Source of the DNA: Rubrolithibacter danxiaensis
Lineage (GTDB): Bacteria; Bacteroidota; Bacteroidia; Sphingobacteriales; Sphingobacteriaceae
Length of the DNA: 64,000 nt
Direction of reading: 5' to 3'
Assembly (NCBI RefSeq): GCF_047272945.1
Contig: NZ_JBKOPS010000009.1
Location: 1-64,000, forward strand
The notes below the pieces were generated by a model that worked only from the letters and a program-made list of their open reading frames with translations, ran no database searches and was not told the DNA's origin. This document shows positions 53,532-62,188 of the stretch, piece after piece; position 1 is the stretch's first letter; each line of letters starts with the position of its first letter. A program made the position numbers and the translations under genes.

Positions 53532-53783
53532 TCGTTAATTCCTCATTCTAAGTTGGTTATTCCCGCTTTTAGAAACAACTTTTCCCACTATATCATGGTA
53601 ACTCCGCAATCCTTAAACGTTGTTTCTACTAAACAAACAGTATTTTCTCATACTAACTCCGTAACTTTTTATAGTAGCAAAACATTTTCCCGGTATAAAT
53701 ACATTGCTCCCCGGAATTTGACTGTTACTTCCCATTATTTAACAGTTGTTCCCGTTTTATTTAACCTTTTTTCTAAAATAAAA
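53532..53783 (+). repeat. array of twelve degenerate 21-bp tandem units
   Basis: Units begin at 53532 and every 21 bases to 53763. All share a core at positions 4-12 of the unit close to G-T-W-N-Y-T-Y-C-C; within units 2-12, the T at position 9 is invariant and C at position 11 is present in ten of eleven. Linkers are A/T-rich and variable. An open frame of 105 codons (53472-53789) runs through the array with a seven-residue period, but conservation lies at third codon positions and the first codon position of the core is free, so the constraint is on DNA. The array lies between a rhomboid gene and an XRE regulator. Confidence 0.75.
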
Positions 53784-53856
53784 CGATAAATGTGGTATCA
53801 TTTAGCCTTTCAGTGAATTATTATTATCTTGATATTAATATTAACCTCTCAATAAT

Positions 53857-54201
53857 ATGTTATACTTTAGTCTCAAACCTGTATTTAAACTCAGGGGGAT
53901 ACATAATCCTTACAACTTACTTGTAAAAGCCGGCATATCTTCTCACAGTGCCAGCAGTTTGCTAAACAGTGACCTTCGCAGTATGCGACTGGATCATTTG
54001 GAAAAGGTTTGTATCCTGTTAAACTGCACCCCCAACGATCTTTTAACCTGGGTACCCGACAGTGATTCCAAATTAGAAGAAGATCATCCCTTAGCCGAAC
54101 TGAAGCCAAAAACAGAAACTGTTGATTTATACCTGGCCTTAAAGAAACTACCTTTAAGTGAATTAAAAAAAGTAGCAGGTTTGATACAGGATGCTAAATG
54201 A
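53857..54201 (+). CDS. XRE/Cro-type HTH transcriptional regulator
   Basis: A 114-residue DNA-binding protein of the HTH_26 type. The helix-turn-helix spans about 18-58 (NLLVKAGISSHSASSLLNSD, LEKVCILLNCTPNDLLTWVP). The C-terminal half is acidic then helical (LYLALKKLPLSELKKVAGLI), a likely dimerisation segment. It starts 73 bases after the 21-bp array, which makes it the first candidate to bind that DNA. No partner gene follows on the same strand. Confidence 0.82.
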   Translation: MLYFSLKPVFKLRGIHNPYNLLVKAGISSHSASSLLNSDLRSMRLDHLEKVCILLNCTPNDLLTWVPDSDSKLEEDHPLAELKPKTETVDLYLALKKLPLSELKKVAGLIQDAK

Positions 54202-54213
54202 ATTAGTCGCTAC

Positions 54214-55482
54214 TTAATGAGGGTGTATTTCCTTTAAGCCCAAAGGAACAAGTTTTTTAGTTTTCAGGTAGGTTATACTAACCACAATGAGCGTCATACA
54301 TCCCCCAAAAATTACCGCCGGAACGGTGCCGAACAAACGTGCCGTCAGCCCCGATTCAAAAGCGCCAATTTCATTAGAGGATCCTATAAACATGGAGTTT
54401 ACCGCCGAAACCCTTCCCCGCATGTCTTCTGGCGTTAACAGCTGCATAATAGTAGACCGGATTATTACGCTTACGCTGTCAAAAGCGCCTTCGCAAAAAA
54501 GGAAGAACAGGGTCAGATAGAAGTTTCTGGATATTCCGTAACAGATTATACTAAGCCCGAAACCGGTTACAGCAAACAGAAGGTTTCTCCAGGGTTTATT
54601 CATCGGCGAATGCCTGGCCATAAATAACATCGTTAACACGGCACCTAAAGCAGGGGCAGCCCGCATCATACCGAACTGTTCTGCTCCTACATGCAAAACT
54701 TCACTTGCAATTACCGGAATAAGGGCTACAGCACCGCCAAAGAAAACAGAAAAAAGGTCCAGGCTCAGTGCACCTAACAGCATCCTGCTGCTGAAAACAA
54801 ACTTTATTCCCTGAGAAAGGCTGCTCATAATACTTAAACCGGAAGTAAATTGAGGAGGATGTTTTTGAAGAAAAAAGGTGCTGCTCAGAGATATTAAAAG
54901 ACAAACCAGGATAATGGCAAAAGTCGCCGTTACACCGGCAAAGCCGTAAACAAGACCGCCTAAAGCAGGTCCTCCAATAGAGGCGATCTGCCAGCCGGTA
55001 CTGTTCCACGTTGAAGAATTCGGATAATGTTCTCTGGGTATTATCTGCGCCATTATTGAAAAAAAAGCCGGCCCCAGAAAGCCTCTCCCTAATCCGATAC
55101 AAAAGATCATTACGTAGATAATAATAACAATGTTTTGCTCCCCCAGGCGGCTCGAGAAGTAAGGCAGTGTGATTAGAAAAAGTACAAGTGAGCAAATGAA
55201 CAAACCGGAAAGCATCCATCTGGCAATACCTCTCTTTTCTGATTTATCGGCAATGTATCCGCCATATAATGCAATTCCTATTGCAGGTATAGCTTCGGCA
55301 AGGCCTATAAAGCCCAGAGAAAGCGGATCTTTGGTGAGGTGATAAATATACCATCCTATAACAACCGCCTGTATCTGGTACCCGAAAGTGAGGAAAAAAC
55401 GCATACTTAGAAATGCCCTGAATTCGGGATAACGTAATGCAACGTAAGGATCGTTCTTCTGCTGTGAACTGTCTGTTTCCAA
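54214..55482 (-). CDS. MFS transporter (EntS/DUF894-like)
   Basis: A 422-residue, twelve-helix transporter of the MFS_3 group, which includes enterobactin exporter EntS. It shows GWYIYHLTKDPLSLGFIGLA near 42-61, YIADKSEKRGIARWML near helix 2-3 and STWNSTGWQIASIGGPALGG near 155-175. The only start close to the family N-terminus is TTG at 55480-55482, so the exact start is uncertain. It lies 59 bases downstream of the M28 peptidase gene on the same strand. The substrate is unknown. Confidence 0.85.
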   Translation of the reverse strand: METDSSQQKNDPYVALRYPEFRAFLSMRFFLTFGYQIQAVVIGWYIYHLTKDPLSLGFIGLAEAIPAIGIALYGGYIADKSEKRGIARWMLSGLFICSLVLFLITLPYFSSRLGEQNIVIIIYVMIFCIGLGRGFLGPAFFSIMAQIIPREHYPNSSTWNSTGWQIASIGGPALGGLVYGFAGVTATFAIILVCLLISLSSTFFLQKHPPQFTSGLSIMSSLSQGIKFVFSSRMLLGALSLDLFSVFFGGAVALIPVIASEVLHVGAEQFGMMRAAPALGAVLTMLFMARHSPMNKPWRNLLFAVTGFGLSIICYGISRNFYLTLFFLFCEGAFDSVSVIIRSTIMQLLTPEDMRGRVSAVNSMFIGSSNEIGAFESGLTARLFGTVPAVIFGGCMTLIVVSITYLKTKKLVPLGLKEIHPH

Positions 55483-55541
55483 GTGCTTGTCTTTGATATA
55501 ATAAATTAAAACAGGGGTTTCTTGTTTTGAACACGAAAACT

Positions 55542-56906
55542 TTACAAGCCGTATTTATCAATCAGATAAATCAAAGAAGCCATAGAAGCTGCTCCTAATT
55601 CAAGCTCACGTTTATTTACGTTTTCAAATACATCCGAAGTAGAATGGTGAATATCAAAATATCGTTGGCTATCCGGCATATACCCAATTAAAACTGTATT
55701 TTTTAAAGGGCTTATATCAGCACCTGCTTCTCCGTTTATGAGTTCAGCTAATCCGTAGGGCTCTAACAGCTGCTTCCAGTTTTCATTTATCTTCTTAACT
55801 TTCTCCGGAACATCCTGAAAAGCAAATCCCCGTGGAGTAAACCCTCCTTCATCCGATTCAATTGCTGCTATATGTTTTTCTGCATTACGTTCAGCTAATT
55901 CAGCATACTTTGTTCCTCCCCGCAATCCATTTTCTTCATTCACAAACAATACTGCTCTTACGGTATGTCTTGGTTTATATCCAAGCGTTTTAAACATCCT
56001 CAGCACTTCAACAGACTGCATCACTCCTGTTCCGTCATCATGAGCACCTTCTGCAAGGTCCCAGGAATCTAGGTGGGCTCCTACAGCAATTATTTCTTTA
56101 GGATTTCCTGTTCCTTTTATTTCAGCTATTACGTTATGCGATTTCGCATCTGGTAACTCCCGGCAAGATTGTTTGAAATAAAACGTAAGCGGTTTCCCGG
56201 ATTTAATTTTTTCACTTAGTAAGTTAGCGCCTTTTGTGCTGATAGCAGCAGCCGGAATTTTAAGAACACCATTATCGTACCGCATGGTTCCTGTATGAGG
56301 ATTATCGTCAATAGCATGAGTCATTGAACGCACAATAACCCCTACTGCGCCCAACTTTGCTGCTTCAACCGCACCATGAACCCGCTGATCAACCGCACCT
56401 CCGTAAGATAAAAAAGTTTTGATGGGTCGTGGATCAAAAGGGCGGTTATAAAAAACAATCTTTCCTTTAACCTTTGCTTCACCCATAGCACGTAACTCGT
56501 CAAAATTCTTTACTTCTATTACATTAGCCGTGATGCCTTTTTCAGGAGTAGCTACAGATCCGCCCAAAGCAGTAATGGGAACGGGGATTTTTTCATTACC
56601 TGATTTAATAAAAGCAGTTTCCTTAGCTCCGCGTACCCAATGCGGTACCATTACTTCCTGCAGGTAAATAGTATCGAACCCATACTTCTCCATAAGCTGT
56701 TTTGTCCAGTTTACAGCTTTCTCAGCATTTGAAGAGCCGCTTAACCTGGGGCCTATCTTCTTACATAAATATTCCAGGTTCTGGTAGCATTGGCCGTTTA
56801 TCAAGGCCTCATCATAAATTTTTCGGATAAATACCGAATCTGTTTGAGCAAAAGCCGTCGATTGTATCAGGAAAAACAATACTGCTATGCGTTTATAAAT
56901 TTTCAT
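55542..56906 (-). CDS. M28 family metallopeptidase (secreted aminopeptidase)
   Basis: A 454-residue exported zinc peptidase (signal peptide about 1-20, AFA|QTD). A PA-like insertion (about 120-240) precedes the M28 core, where the zinc ligands lie in GAHLDSWDLAEG, HDDGTGVMQS and VNEENGLRGG; the later ligand His sits in FDIHHSTSDVFE near 420. Such enzymes remove N-terminal residues from peptides in the periplasm or outside. The MFS gene follows on the same strand. Confidence 0.9.
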   Translation of the reverse strand: MKIYKRIAVLFFLIQSTAFAQTDSVFIRKIYDEALINGQCYQNLEYLCKKIGPRLSGSSNAEKAVNWTKQLMEKYGFDTIYLQEVMVPHWVRGAKETAFIKSGNEKIPVPITALGGSVATPEKGITANVIEVKNFDELRAMGEAKVKGKIVFYNRPFDPRPIKTFLSYGGAVDQRVHGAVEAAKLGAVGVIVRSMTHAIDDNPHTGTMRYDNGVLKIPAAAISTKGANLLSEKIKSGKPLTFYFKQSCRELPDAKSHNVIAEIKGTGNPKEIIAVGAHLDSWDLAEGAHDDGTGVMQSVEVLRMFKTLGYKPRHTVRAVLFVNEENGLRGGTKYAELAERNAEKHIAAIESDEGGFTPRGFAFQDVPEKVKKINENWKQLLEPYGLAELINGEAGADISPLKNTVLIGYMPDSQRYFDIHHSTSDVFENVNKRELELGAASMASLIYLIDKYGL

Positions 56907-56992
56907 TTAAAAAAATTGTTTTAAAAGGGTTAATGAAGCTATTTATTCTAATTGAACCATGCAATGTTCAGGATCGTTTCATAATTCTCACT

Positions 56993-59122
56993 TCAGGAAA
57001 TCTTATCCCAGCTTATTCCGCCGCCATGTTTATTAAAATACTGATTTAATACCTGGTTCTTATCAAGAGATAATTCCGGATCTTCTTCAAATATTTTTAT
57101 TACTGCCTGCCGGGCCCTGGTTAATATAAGCTGATCGGTGGCTAAATTAGCAAGTTTTAGATCAAGTACGCCACTTTGCTGCGTACCTTCTATATTTCCC
57201 GGTCCCCGTAACTGGAGGTCTGTTTCTGAAATTTCAAATCCGTCGGTAGTCCGTACCATAGTTTCAAGCCGTGTTTTACCTTCTTTGCTCAATTTGTTTC
57301 CAGACATCAGTATGCAATAAGACTGTTCCGCTCCTCTTCCCACCCGACCACGCAGCTGGTGCAGCTGTGAAAGTCCGAAGCGTTCTGAGTTTTCAATGAT
57401 CATGACACTTGCATTTGGGACGTTTACTCCAACCTCTATTACGGTAGTTGCTACCATAATCTGGGTTTCCCCTTTTACAAAGCGTTGCATTTCAAAATCT
57501 TTATCAGCAGGAGAGAGTTTGCCATGAACAATACTGATACGGTAATCGGGCAGCGGGAACTCCCGTGATATGGCTTCAATACCCGCTTCCAGATGCAAAA
57601 GATCCAGTTTTTCGCTTTCTTTTATTAATGGATAAACCACATATACCTGCCTTCCTTTCGCAATTTCCTGCTTCATGAAACCAAACATCCTCAAACGCTG
57701 GTTTTCAAATAAATGAATTGTCTTAATTGGCTTTCTTCCCGCAGGAAGTTCATTTATTACGGAAACATCCAGGTCGCCATACAATGTCATGGCAAGAGTT
57801 CGCGGAATGGGGGTAGCAGTCATCACCAGAACATGCGGCGGAACCACATTCTTTCGCCAAAGCTTAGCTCGTTGCTCTACTCCAAAGCGGTGCTGTTCGT
57901 CAATAACTGCCAGACCGAGATTATTAAACTCAACCGAATCTTCAATAAGTGCATGTGTCCCTACCAGTATATCCAGTTCTCCATTTTTTAAGCGTTCGAG
58001 TATTTTTTTACGCTCTTTTTTGGGAGTAGAACCGGTTAAAAGGGCAACAGTCACAAAATCTACGGCTAACAACTGATTGAGCGAGGCATAATGCTGCTGT
58101 GCCAGGATCTCTGTAGGTGCCATCATGCAAGCCTGGCATCCGTTATCTATTGCTAAAAGCATACTCATTAAAGCGACAATCGTCTTCCCGCTTCCCACGT
58201 CACCCTGCAGCAAACGGTTCATCTGCACGCCTTTTTGAGTATCCTGCCTTATTTCTTTCAATACCCTTTTTTGTGCATTCGTTAATTCAAAAGGAAGCTT
58301 TTCAGAATAGAATGTGTTAAACTTTTCGCCCACTTTTTCAAACACTACTCCTTTAAACCGGATCTTTGCTAAGTGTTTATTTCTTAAAAGCTTAAGCTGA
58401 ATGAAAAAAAGTTCTTCAAATTTGAGGCGCTTCTGGGATTCAAGAAGCAGGTTTGTATTTGCCGGAAAATGAATGTTTACAACAGCATCCGCCCTTTTCA
58501 GTAAGCTTTCTTGATGCAGCAGATAGTCCGGCAAATTCTCTTTTATCTCTGGCAGGACAATTTGAAGCAGATTGGTTTGTATCCGCTGAATCCCTTTGCT
58601 ATCCAGCGAAAACTGTTTTAGCTTTTCTGTAGAGTTATAAACAGGCTGAAGGGTAAGATTTCCTGTTTTTTGAGCATGAGGATTATACAATTCTATCTCC
58701 GGATGAGGAAATGAAATTTTTCCGTTAAACGAATTAGGTTTGCCAAAAACTACAAAAACATTTCCGGGCTGCACCATCTTTTGAATCCATTTTACCCCCT
58801 GGAACCAAACAAGCTCTACACTGCCGCTATCATCTTTAAATAAGGCTACCAGACGCTTTGTATGTTTCTCGCCCACTATTTCGCAGGATAACACTCTTCC
58901 TATAACCTGTACAGCAGGCAAGTCTGCATGAAGCTCTTTAATTTTATAAAATTTGGTGCGATCAATATAGCGGAAGGGATAATGCTGCAGCAGGTCAGAA
59001 TAAGTAAAAATGCTGAGCTCCTTTTTTAACAGGTCTGCACGCTGTGGGCCAACACCTTTAAGATATTCAATCGGGGTTTGTAATACCTGTTCTGTCAAGA
59101 GCTCCAAGTTTTTATCAACCAA
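56993..59122 (-). CDS. recG: ATP-dependent DNA helicase RecG
   Basis: A 709-residue helicase that reverses stalled replication forks and processes recombination intermediates. The wedge/OB domain lies at about 60-170; Walker A is GDVGSGKT (307-314), motif II is IDEQHRFG near 406, motif III VLMTATPIPRTLAM, and the C-terminal motif HQLRGRVGRGAEQSY with TRAG-like GPGNIEGTQQSG follow. No internal ATG is possible without losing the wedge domain, so the start is TTG at 59120-59122, within the last codons of the transporter gene upstream. The length is normal. Confidence 0.96.
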   Translation of the reverse strand: MVDKNLELLTEQVLQTPIEYLKGVGPQRADLLKKELSIFTYSDLLQHYPFRYIDRTKFYKIKELHADLPAVQVIGRVLSCEIVGEKHTKRLVALFKDDSGSVELVWFQGVKWIQKMVQPGNVFVVFGKPNSFNGKISFPHPEIELYNPHAQKTGNLTLQPVYNSTEKLKQFSLDSKGIQRIQTNLLQIVLPEIKENLPDYLLHQESLLKRADAVVNIHFPANTNLLLESQKRLKFEELFFIQLKLLRNKHLAKIRFKGVVFEKVGEKFNTFYSEKLPFELTNAQKRVLKEIRQDTQKGVQMNRLLQGDVGSGKTIVALMSMLLAIDNGCQACMMAPTEILAQQHYASLNQLLAVDFVTVALLTGSTPKKERKKILERLKNGELDILVGTHALIEDSVEFNNLGLAVIDEQHRFGVEQRAKLWRKNVVPPHVLVMTATPIPRTLAMTLYGDLDVSVINELPAGRKPIKTIHLFENQRLRMFGFMKQEIAKGRQVYVVYPLIKESEKLDLLHLEAGIEAISREFPLPDYRISIVHGKLSPADKDFEMQRFVKGETQIMVATTVIEVGVNVPNASVMIIENSERFGLSQLHQLRGRVGRGAEQSYCILMSGNKLSKEGKTRLETMVRTTDGFEISETDLQLRGPGNIEGTQQSGVLDLKLANLATDQLILTRARQAVIKIFEEDPELSLDKNQVLNQYFNKHGGGISWDKIS

Positions 59123-60023
59123 TATGTTTCATCCTGTTTCTTATTAATCCTTGTATTAAATCGGAATTAAATAAGGCAACAGCTAAAAATAGCAAAGTGT
59201 ATGCACATAACTGATAAGTGGTAATACCTTCATGAAAATAAAAAAACGCTACTGCAAATGAAATAATAGGATTTATGTAAATGATAATACCTACTGTAGA
59301 AGATGGAATACCATTTAAAGCATATAAGCTCAGGAACAAGGGAAGAATAGTAAAAACTACGGATATGAGCAGGATATTCAGCCAGAAATCCAGCTCAACC
59401 GGTACTGCCCGTTGATGTAAAAGAAACAGAGGCAGCATTAAAATCAATGATATAACAAGCTGCACGCCAAGGATAGTAAGCTTATCTACATTATTCAGCA
59501 CCCTTTGTACAATGAGATAGAACGCATAAAAAGAAGCAATAAAAACTGACCAGCTTACGTCCGGCGCAGATCCCCAGGCTAAAATGATTATACTCAAAGC
59601 TGCTACCCCTATAGCAATAAATTTTCTTGAGGATAATTGTTCCTTTAAAATCAGAAATCCGCCAAGTGCAGTAATTAAAGGGCAAACCATGTACGCAAAG
59701 GCAGCAGATTTGAGGCTCACATTATTTGTAGCATAGATAAATGTAAACCAGTTACCGGTAATAAGTATTCCGGCCAGAAGCGTAAGAAGCAGTAGCTTTC
59801 TTTTAACAGGAGCTGGTGCTGATTTATAATAAGTAATATCAGATTTCAGTGAAGTTTTCCTAAAAACTGAAATGATTAACCATGTTATAACTAAAGAAGA
59901 GAATATTCGGTAATGCAATATCTGCTCTGCAGGGTAGGCTTTAAGGTGGCGTAAAGGGATTGCAAAAAATCCCCAGATTACAGCAGCTAAGAAAGCTGCC
60001 AGGTAATATCTAATTTTAGTCAA
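59115..60023 (-). CDS. EamA family (drug/metabolite) transporter
   Basis: A 302-residue inner-membrane protein with ten predicted helices made of two EamA repeats. It opens YYLAAFLAAVIWGFFAIPLR and contains YATNNVSLKSAAFAYMVCPL in repeat one and GIPSSTVGIIIYINPIISFA in repeat two. RarD-like members export amino acids or metabolites; the substrate is unassigned. The start is a TTG at 60021-60023, five bases after the ridA stop, and its stop overlaps the recG start, so ridA, this gene and recG are likely one operon. Confidence 0.85.
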   Translation of the reverse strand: MTKIRYYLAAFLAAVIWGFFAIPLRHLKAYPAEQILHYRIFSSLVITWLIISVFRKTSLKSDITYYKSAPAPVKRKLLLLTLLAGILITGNWFTFIYATNNVSLKSAAFAYMVCPLITALGGFLILKEQLSSRKFIAIGVAALSIIILAWGSAPDVSWSVFIASFYAFYLIVQRVLNNVDKLTILGVQLVISLILMLPLFLLHQRAVPVELDFWLNILLISVVFTILPLFLSLYALNGIPSSTVGIIIYINPIISFAVAFFYFHEGITTYQLCAYTLLFLAVALFNSDLIQGLIRNRMKHIG

Positions 60024-60028
60024 GAGTA

Positions 60029-60406
60029 TTATTTACTGGCAATTACTGATATTTCTACATTCACGCTTTTAGGTAAGCCGGCAACGGCTACTGTTTCGCG
60101 TGCTGGAAAATCAGCGGTAAAGTATGTTCCATAAACTTCGTTTACAGAATTAAACAGACTCATATCACTTAAAAAAATTGTAGATTTTATTACTTCGCTA
60201 AAAGTATATCCTGCTTCAGAAAGAACTGCTGAGATATTTTCCATTACCTGTTTCGTTTCTCCGGCAATAGTTTCTGAAACTAATTCACCTGTTTCTGGAT
60301 TAATAGCAATTTGTCCTGATATAAAAAGCAGGTTTCCTGTTTGTACAGCCTGACTATACGGTCCGATAGGAGCAGGAGCATTTGTGGTATAAATAGTTTT
60401 TTTCAT
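60029..60406 (-). CDS. ridA: RidA family enamine/imine deaminase
   Basis: A 125-residue cytoplasmic protein of the YjgF/YER057c/UK114 family, which hydrolyses reactive 2-aminoacrylate and related imines made by PLP enzymes. Conserved parts are APAPIGPYSQAVQTGNLLFI, SGQIAINPETGELV and the arginine in FPARETVAVAGLP that contacts the carboxylate. The length fits the family. The EamA transporter gene follows within six bases. Confidence 0.95.
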   Translation of the reverse strand: MKKTIYTTNAPAPIGPYSQAVQTGNLLFISGQIAINPETGELVSETIAGETKQVMENISAVLSEAGYTFSEVIKSTIFLSDMSLFNSVNEVYGTYFTADFPARETVAVAGLPKSVNVEISVIASK

Positions 60407-60433
60407 AGATTCTTTAATAGCAACTTAATCATA

Positions 60434-60577
60434 TTATTTTTTCAGTATAAACCAGTCGATTAATTTATATATCAAACCTGCGACAAATAAAATAATAGCA
60501 GTTGCATTAATAATATGCATCACCTTTAAATTAAAATTCGATGGCCGGTTTGGATCCCTTTTCCTGAAAAAATACAT
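60434..60577 (-). CDS. small 47-residue membrane protein
   Basis: A short frame from the ATG at 60575-60577 to TAA at 60434-60436 encodes MYFFRKRDPNRPSNFNLKVM followed by one transmembrane helix (about 21-41) and DWFILKK. Bacteroidota genomes have many proteins with this DPNRP.NFNL...M pattern and one helix, so it is likely a real gene of unknown function. It lies upstream of ridA on the same strand, with its stop 27 bases before the ridA ATG. Confidence 0.65.
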   Translation of the reverse strand: MYFFRKRDPNRPSNFNLKVMHIINATAIILFVAGLIYKLIDWFILKK

Positions 60578-60603
60578 GATAGCACAAAGTTAAAAATAAA
60601 AAA

Positions 60604-60635
60604 AAGAGGGCTGCAAATGCGCCCTCTCTTTTTTT
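60604..60635. terminator. bidirectional terminator after the OmpA-family gene
   Basis: AGAGGGC (60605-60611) pairs with GCCCTCT (60621-60627). The minus strand continues in a 14-base T-rich tract and the plus strand in CTTTTTTT, so it closes the OmpA transcript efficiently. Confidence 0.85.
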
Positions 60636-60661
60636 AAGATATGCTTAATATACTATATCTC

Positions 60662-62026
60662 TTATTGACCGTTTGTGCCAGTCATCATTCCTACTGGTTT
60701 GATTTCAACTCTACGGTTTTGAATACGTCCTTCTTCTGTTGAGTTTGAAGCAATTGGACGGCTTTCGCCATAACCTTTAACTGAAATACGTTTTGCATCA
60801 ACTCCAGAGTTAACAAGGTAAGTTTTTACTGAGTTAGCTCTGTCTCTTGATAAGTTCATATTGTATGATTCAGTTCCTTCAGCAGAAGCGTGACCTTCAA
60901 GGTTTAGCTTAGCGCTGCTGTTAGCTCTAAGATCATTAGAAACTCTATCTAAAGTTGGGTAAGATGAAGTTTTTAATACTGAGCTGTCAAATTCAAACTG
61001 AATATTGTTGTAAACACCAGCCTGAGTGCTATCAGCAGTAGGTAACTGAAGAGGGCAACCAGAACCATCTACTACAGTACCTGCAGGAGTTCCAGGGCAT
61101 TTGTCGAATTTATCAGAAACACCATCACCGTCAGCATCTGCAGAAAGTTGGTTAACAGTTGACTCAAGAGTAGATACACGACCTTTAAGAGCTTCAACTT
61201 CCTGACGTAATGTAGGATCTTTTAATTCATCGTACATTAAAGCAACAGGGTTAACCCAGTCTAAATTTGGTTTTGCAGAAGAACCTAAAGAGAATTCAAG
61301 GCCAGCATATCCGTAAGACCATTTGTCTTTAGATACAGGGCTTGCTCCATAGCTTAAATCAAGTAAATCATGATCTAAGAAGTTCATATCATAACCTAAA
61401 TCAAAGTTTACACGATCAGAAACTTTAAATTTAACGCCAACACCAACAGGGATGAAAGCACTTTTCATGTTGTCTTTGTCACCATCATCACCAAAAGTAC
61501 CTTTTGGCGCAACAGTTGTACCGTTTCCGGCAACGTAGCTTGGGTTATAAGCAGCTAAACCGTAACCAGCTTTAACGATGAAGTTAACAGCATTTTCTCT
61601 GCGTAAGAAATCTGCAGTAGCTACATTAACAACACCTTTAATAGTTGCAGCATAATTCAAATCAGTGCTGAAAGACTGGCGGTCGTAAGCAACACCACCT
61701 GGAGCATCTTCATTTGTTCCTGATAGTTTGCCTCTCATTACGCCTAATTCCAATCCGAAAGCATGACCTAATTGCTTACGTACTGTTAAACCATAACCAA
61801 GATTTGCTTCCCAGTTTGTGTAATCATTTGCTCCGCCTGTAAGAACAGCAGGTGCTAATACTCCAGCATTAACCCCGATGGACCAGGTTCTGTACTGCGC
61901 CCGCCCACCAAATACTTTGGCAGATGAACTTGAAGCTGTTGCTGTAGTATCTTGTGCATTTGCTGACAAAGCAAGTGCAGACACCAGTGAGCATGCAACA
62001 ACTTTCTTAATTGTAGAATAATTCAT
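60662..62026 (-). CDS. OmpA-family outer-membrane protein with thrombospondin type 3 repeat
   Basis: A 454-residue abundant-type porin. Signal peptide about 1-24 (ALSANA|QDT). An N-terminal beta barrel (about 45-255) is followed by a coiled segment (LKGRVSTLESTVNQLSAD), a TSP3-like calcium loop (DADGDGVSDKFDKCPGTPAG, about 296-315) and the OmpA C-terminal domain (about 335-445; EFDSSVL, LEGHASAEGTE, NLSRDRANSVKTYL, GYGESRPIASN, RRVEIKP), which binds peptidoglycan. The gene has a strong promoter and its own terminator, consistent with high expression. Confidence 0.92.
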   Translation of the reverse strand: MNYSTIKKVVACSLVSALALSANAQDTTATASSSSAKVFGGRAQYRTWSIGVNAGVLAPAVLTGGANDYTNWEANLGYGLTVRKQLGHAFGLELGVMRGKLSGTNEDAPGGVAYDRQSFSTDLNYAATIKGVVNVATADFLRRENAVNFIVKAGYGLAAYNPSYVAGNGTTVAPKGTFGDDGDKDNMKSAFIPVGVGVKFKVSDRVNFDLGYDMNFLDHDLLDLSYGASPVSKDKWSYGYAGLEFSLGSSAKPNLDWVNPVALMYDELKDPTLRQEVEALKGRVSTLESTVNQLSADADGDGVSDKFDKCPGTPAGTVVDGSGCPLQLPTADSTQAGVYNNIQFEFDSSVLKTSSYPTLDRVSNDLRANSSAKLNLEGHASAEGTESYNMNLSRDRANSVKTYLVNSGVDAKRISVKGYGESRPIASNSTEEGRIQNRRVEIKPVGMMTGTNGQ

Positions 62027-62074
62027 ACTCTGTTTTTTTTAAGGTTAAACAATTTTTAATTGTGTAATTTAATG

Positions 62075-62105
62075 CAAAAATAAATATAAGTTTGACATCG
62101 CCAAA
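62075..62105 (-). promoter_or_regulatory. strong Bacteroidota promoter of the OmpA-family gene
   Basis: On the minus strand TTTG (62102-62105) is followed after exactly 19 bases by TATTTTTG (62075-62082), matching both the -33 and -7 consensus. The leader would be about 45 bases. This is the best promoter match found in the window. Confidence 0.75.
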
Positions 62106-62160
62106 TTCACAAATATTATTCCATTTTCTTGCATTAACATTAGTTATACTTAAAGGTTTT

Positions 62161-62168
62161 TAATTTTA
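62161..62168 (+). promoter_or_regulatory. possible -7 element for the aminopeptidase P gene
   Basis: TAATTTTA differs from TAnnTTTG only in the last base and lies 20 bases before the ATG at 62189. Confidence 0.3.
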
Positions 62169-62188
62169 GCAAAAGATACAAGGTTCTT

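Noticed and set aside
55244..55561. 105-codon frame over the start of the MFS gene
   Set aside because: It overlaps two well-supported genes in another frame and has no family features.
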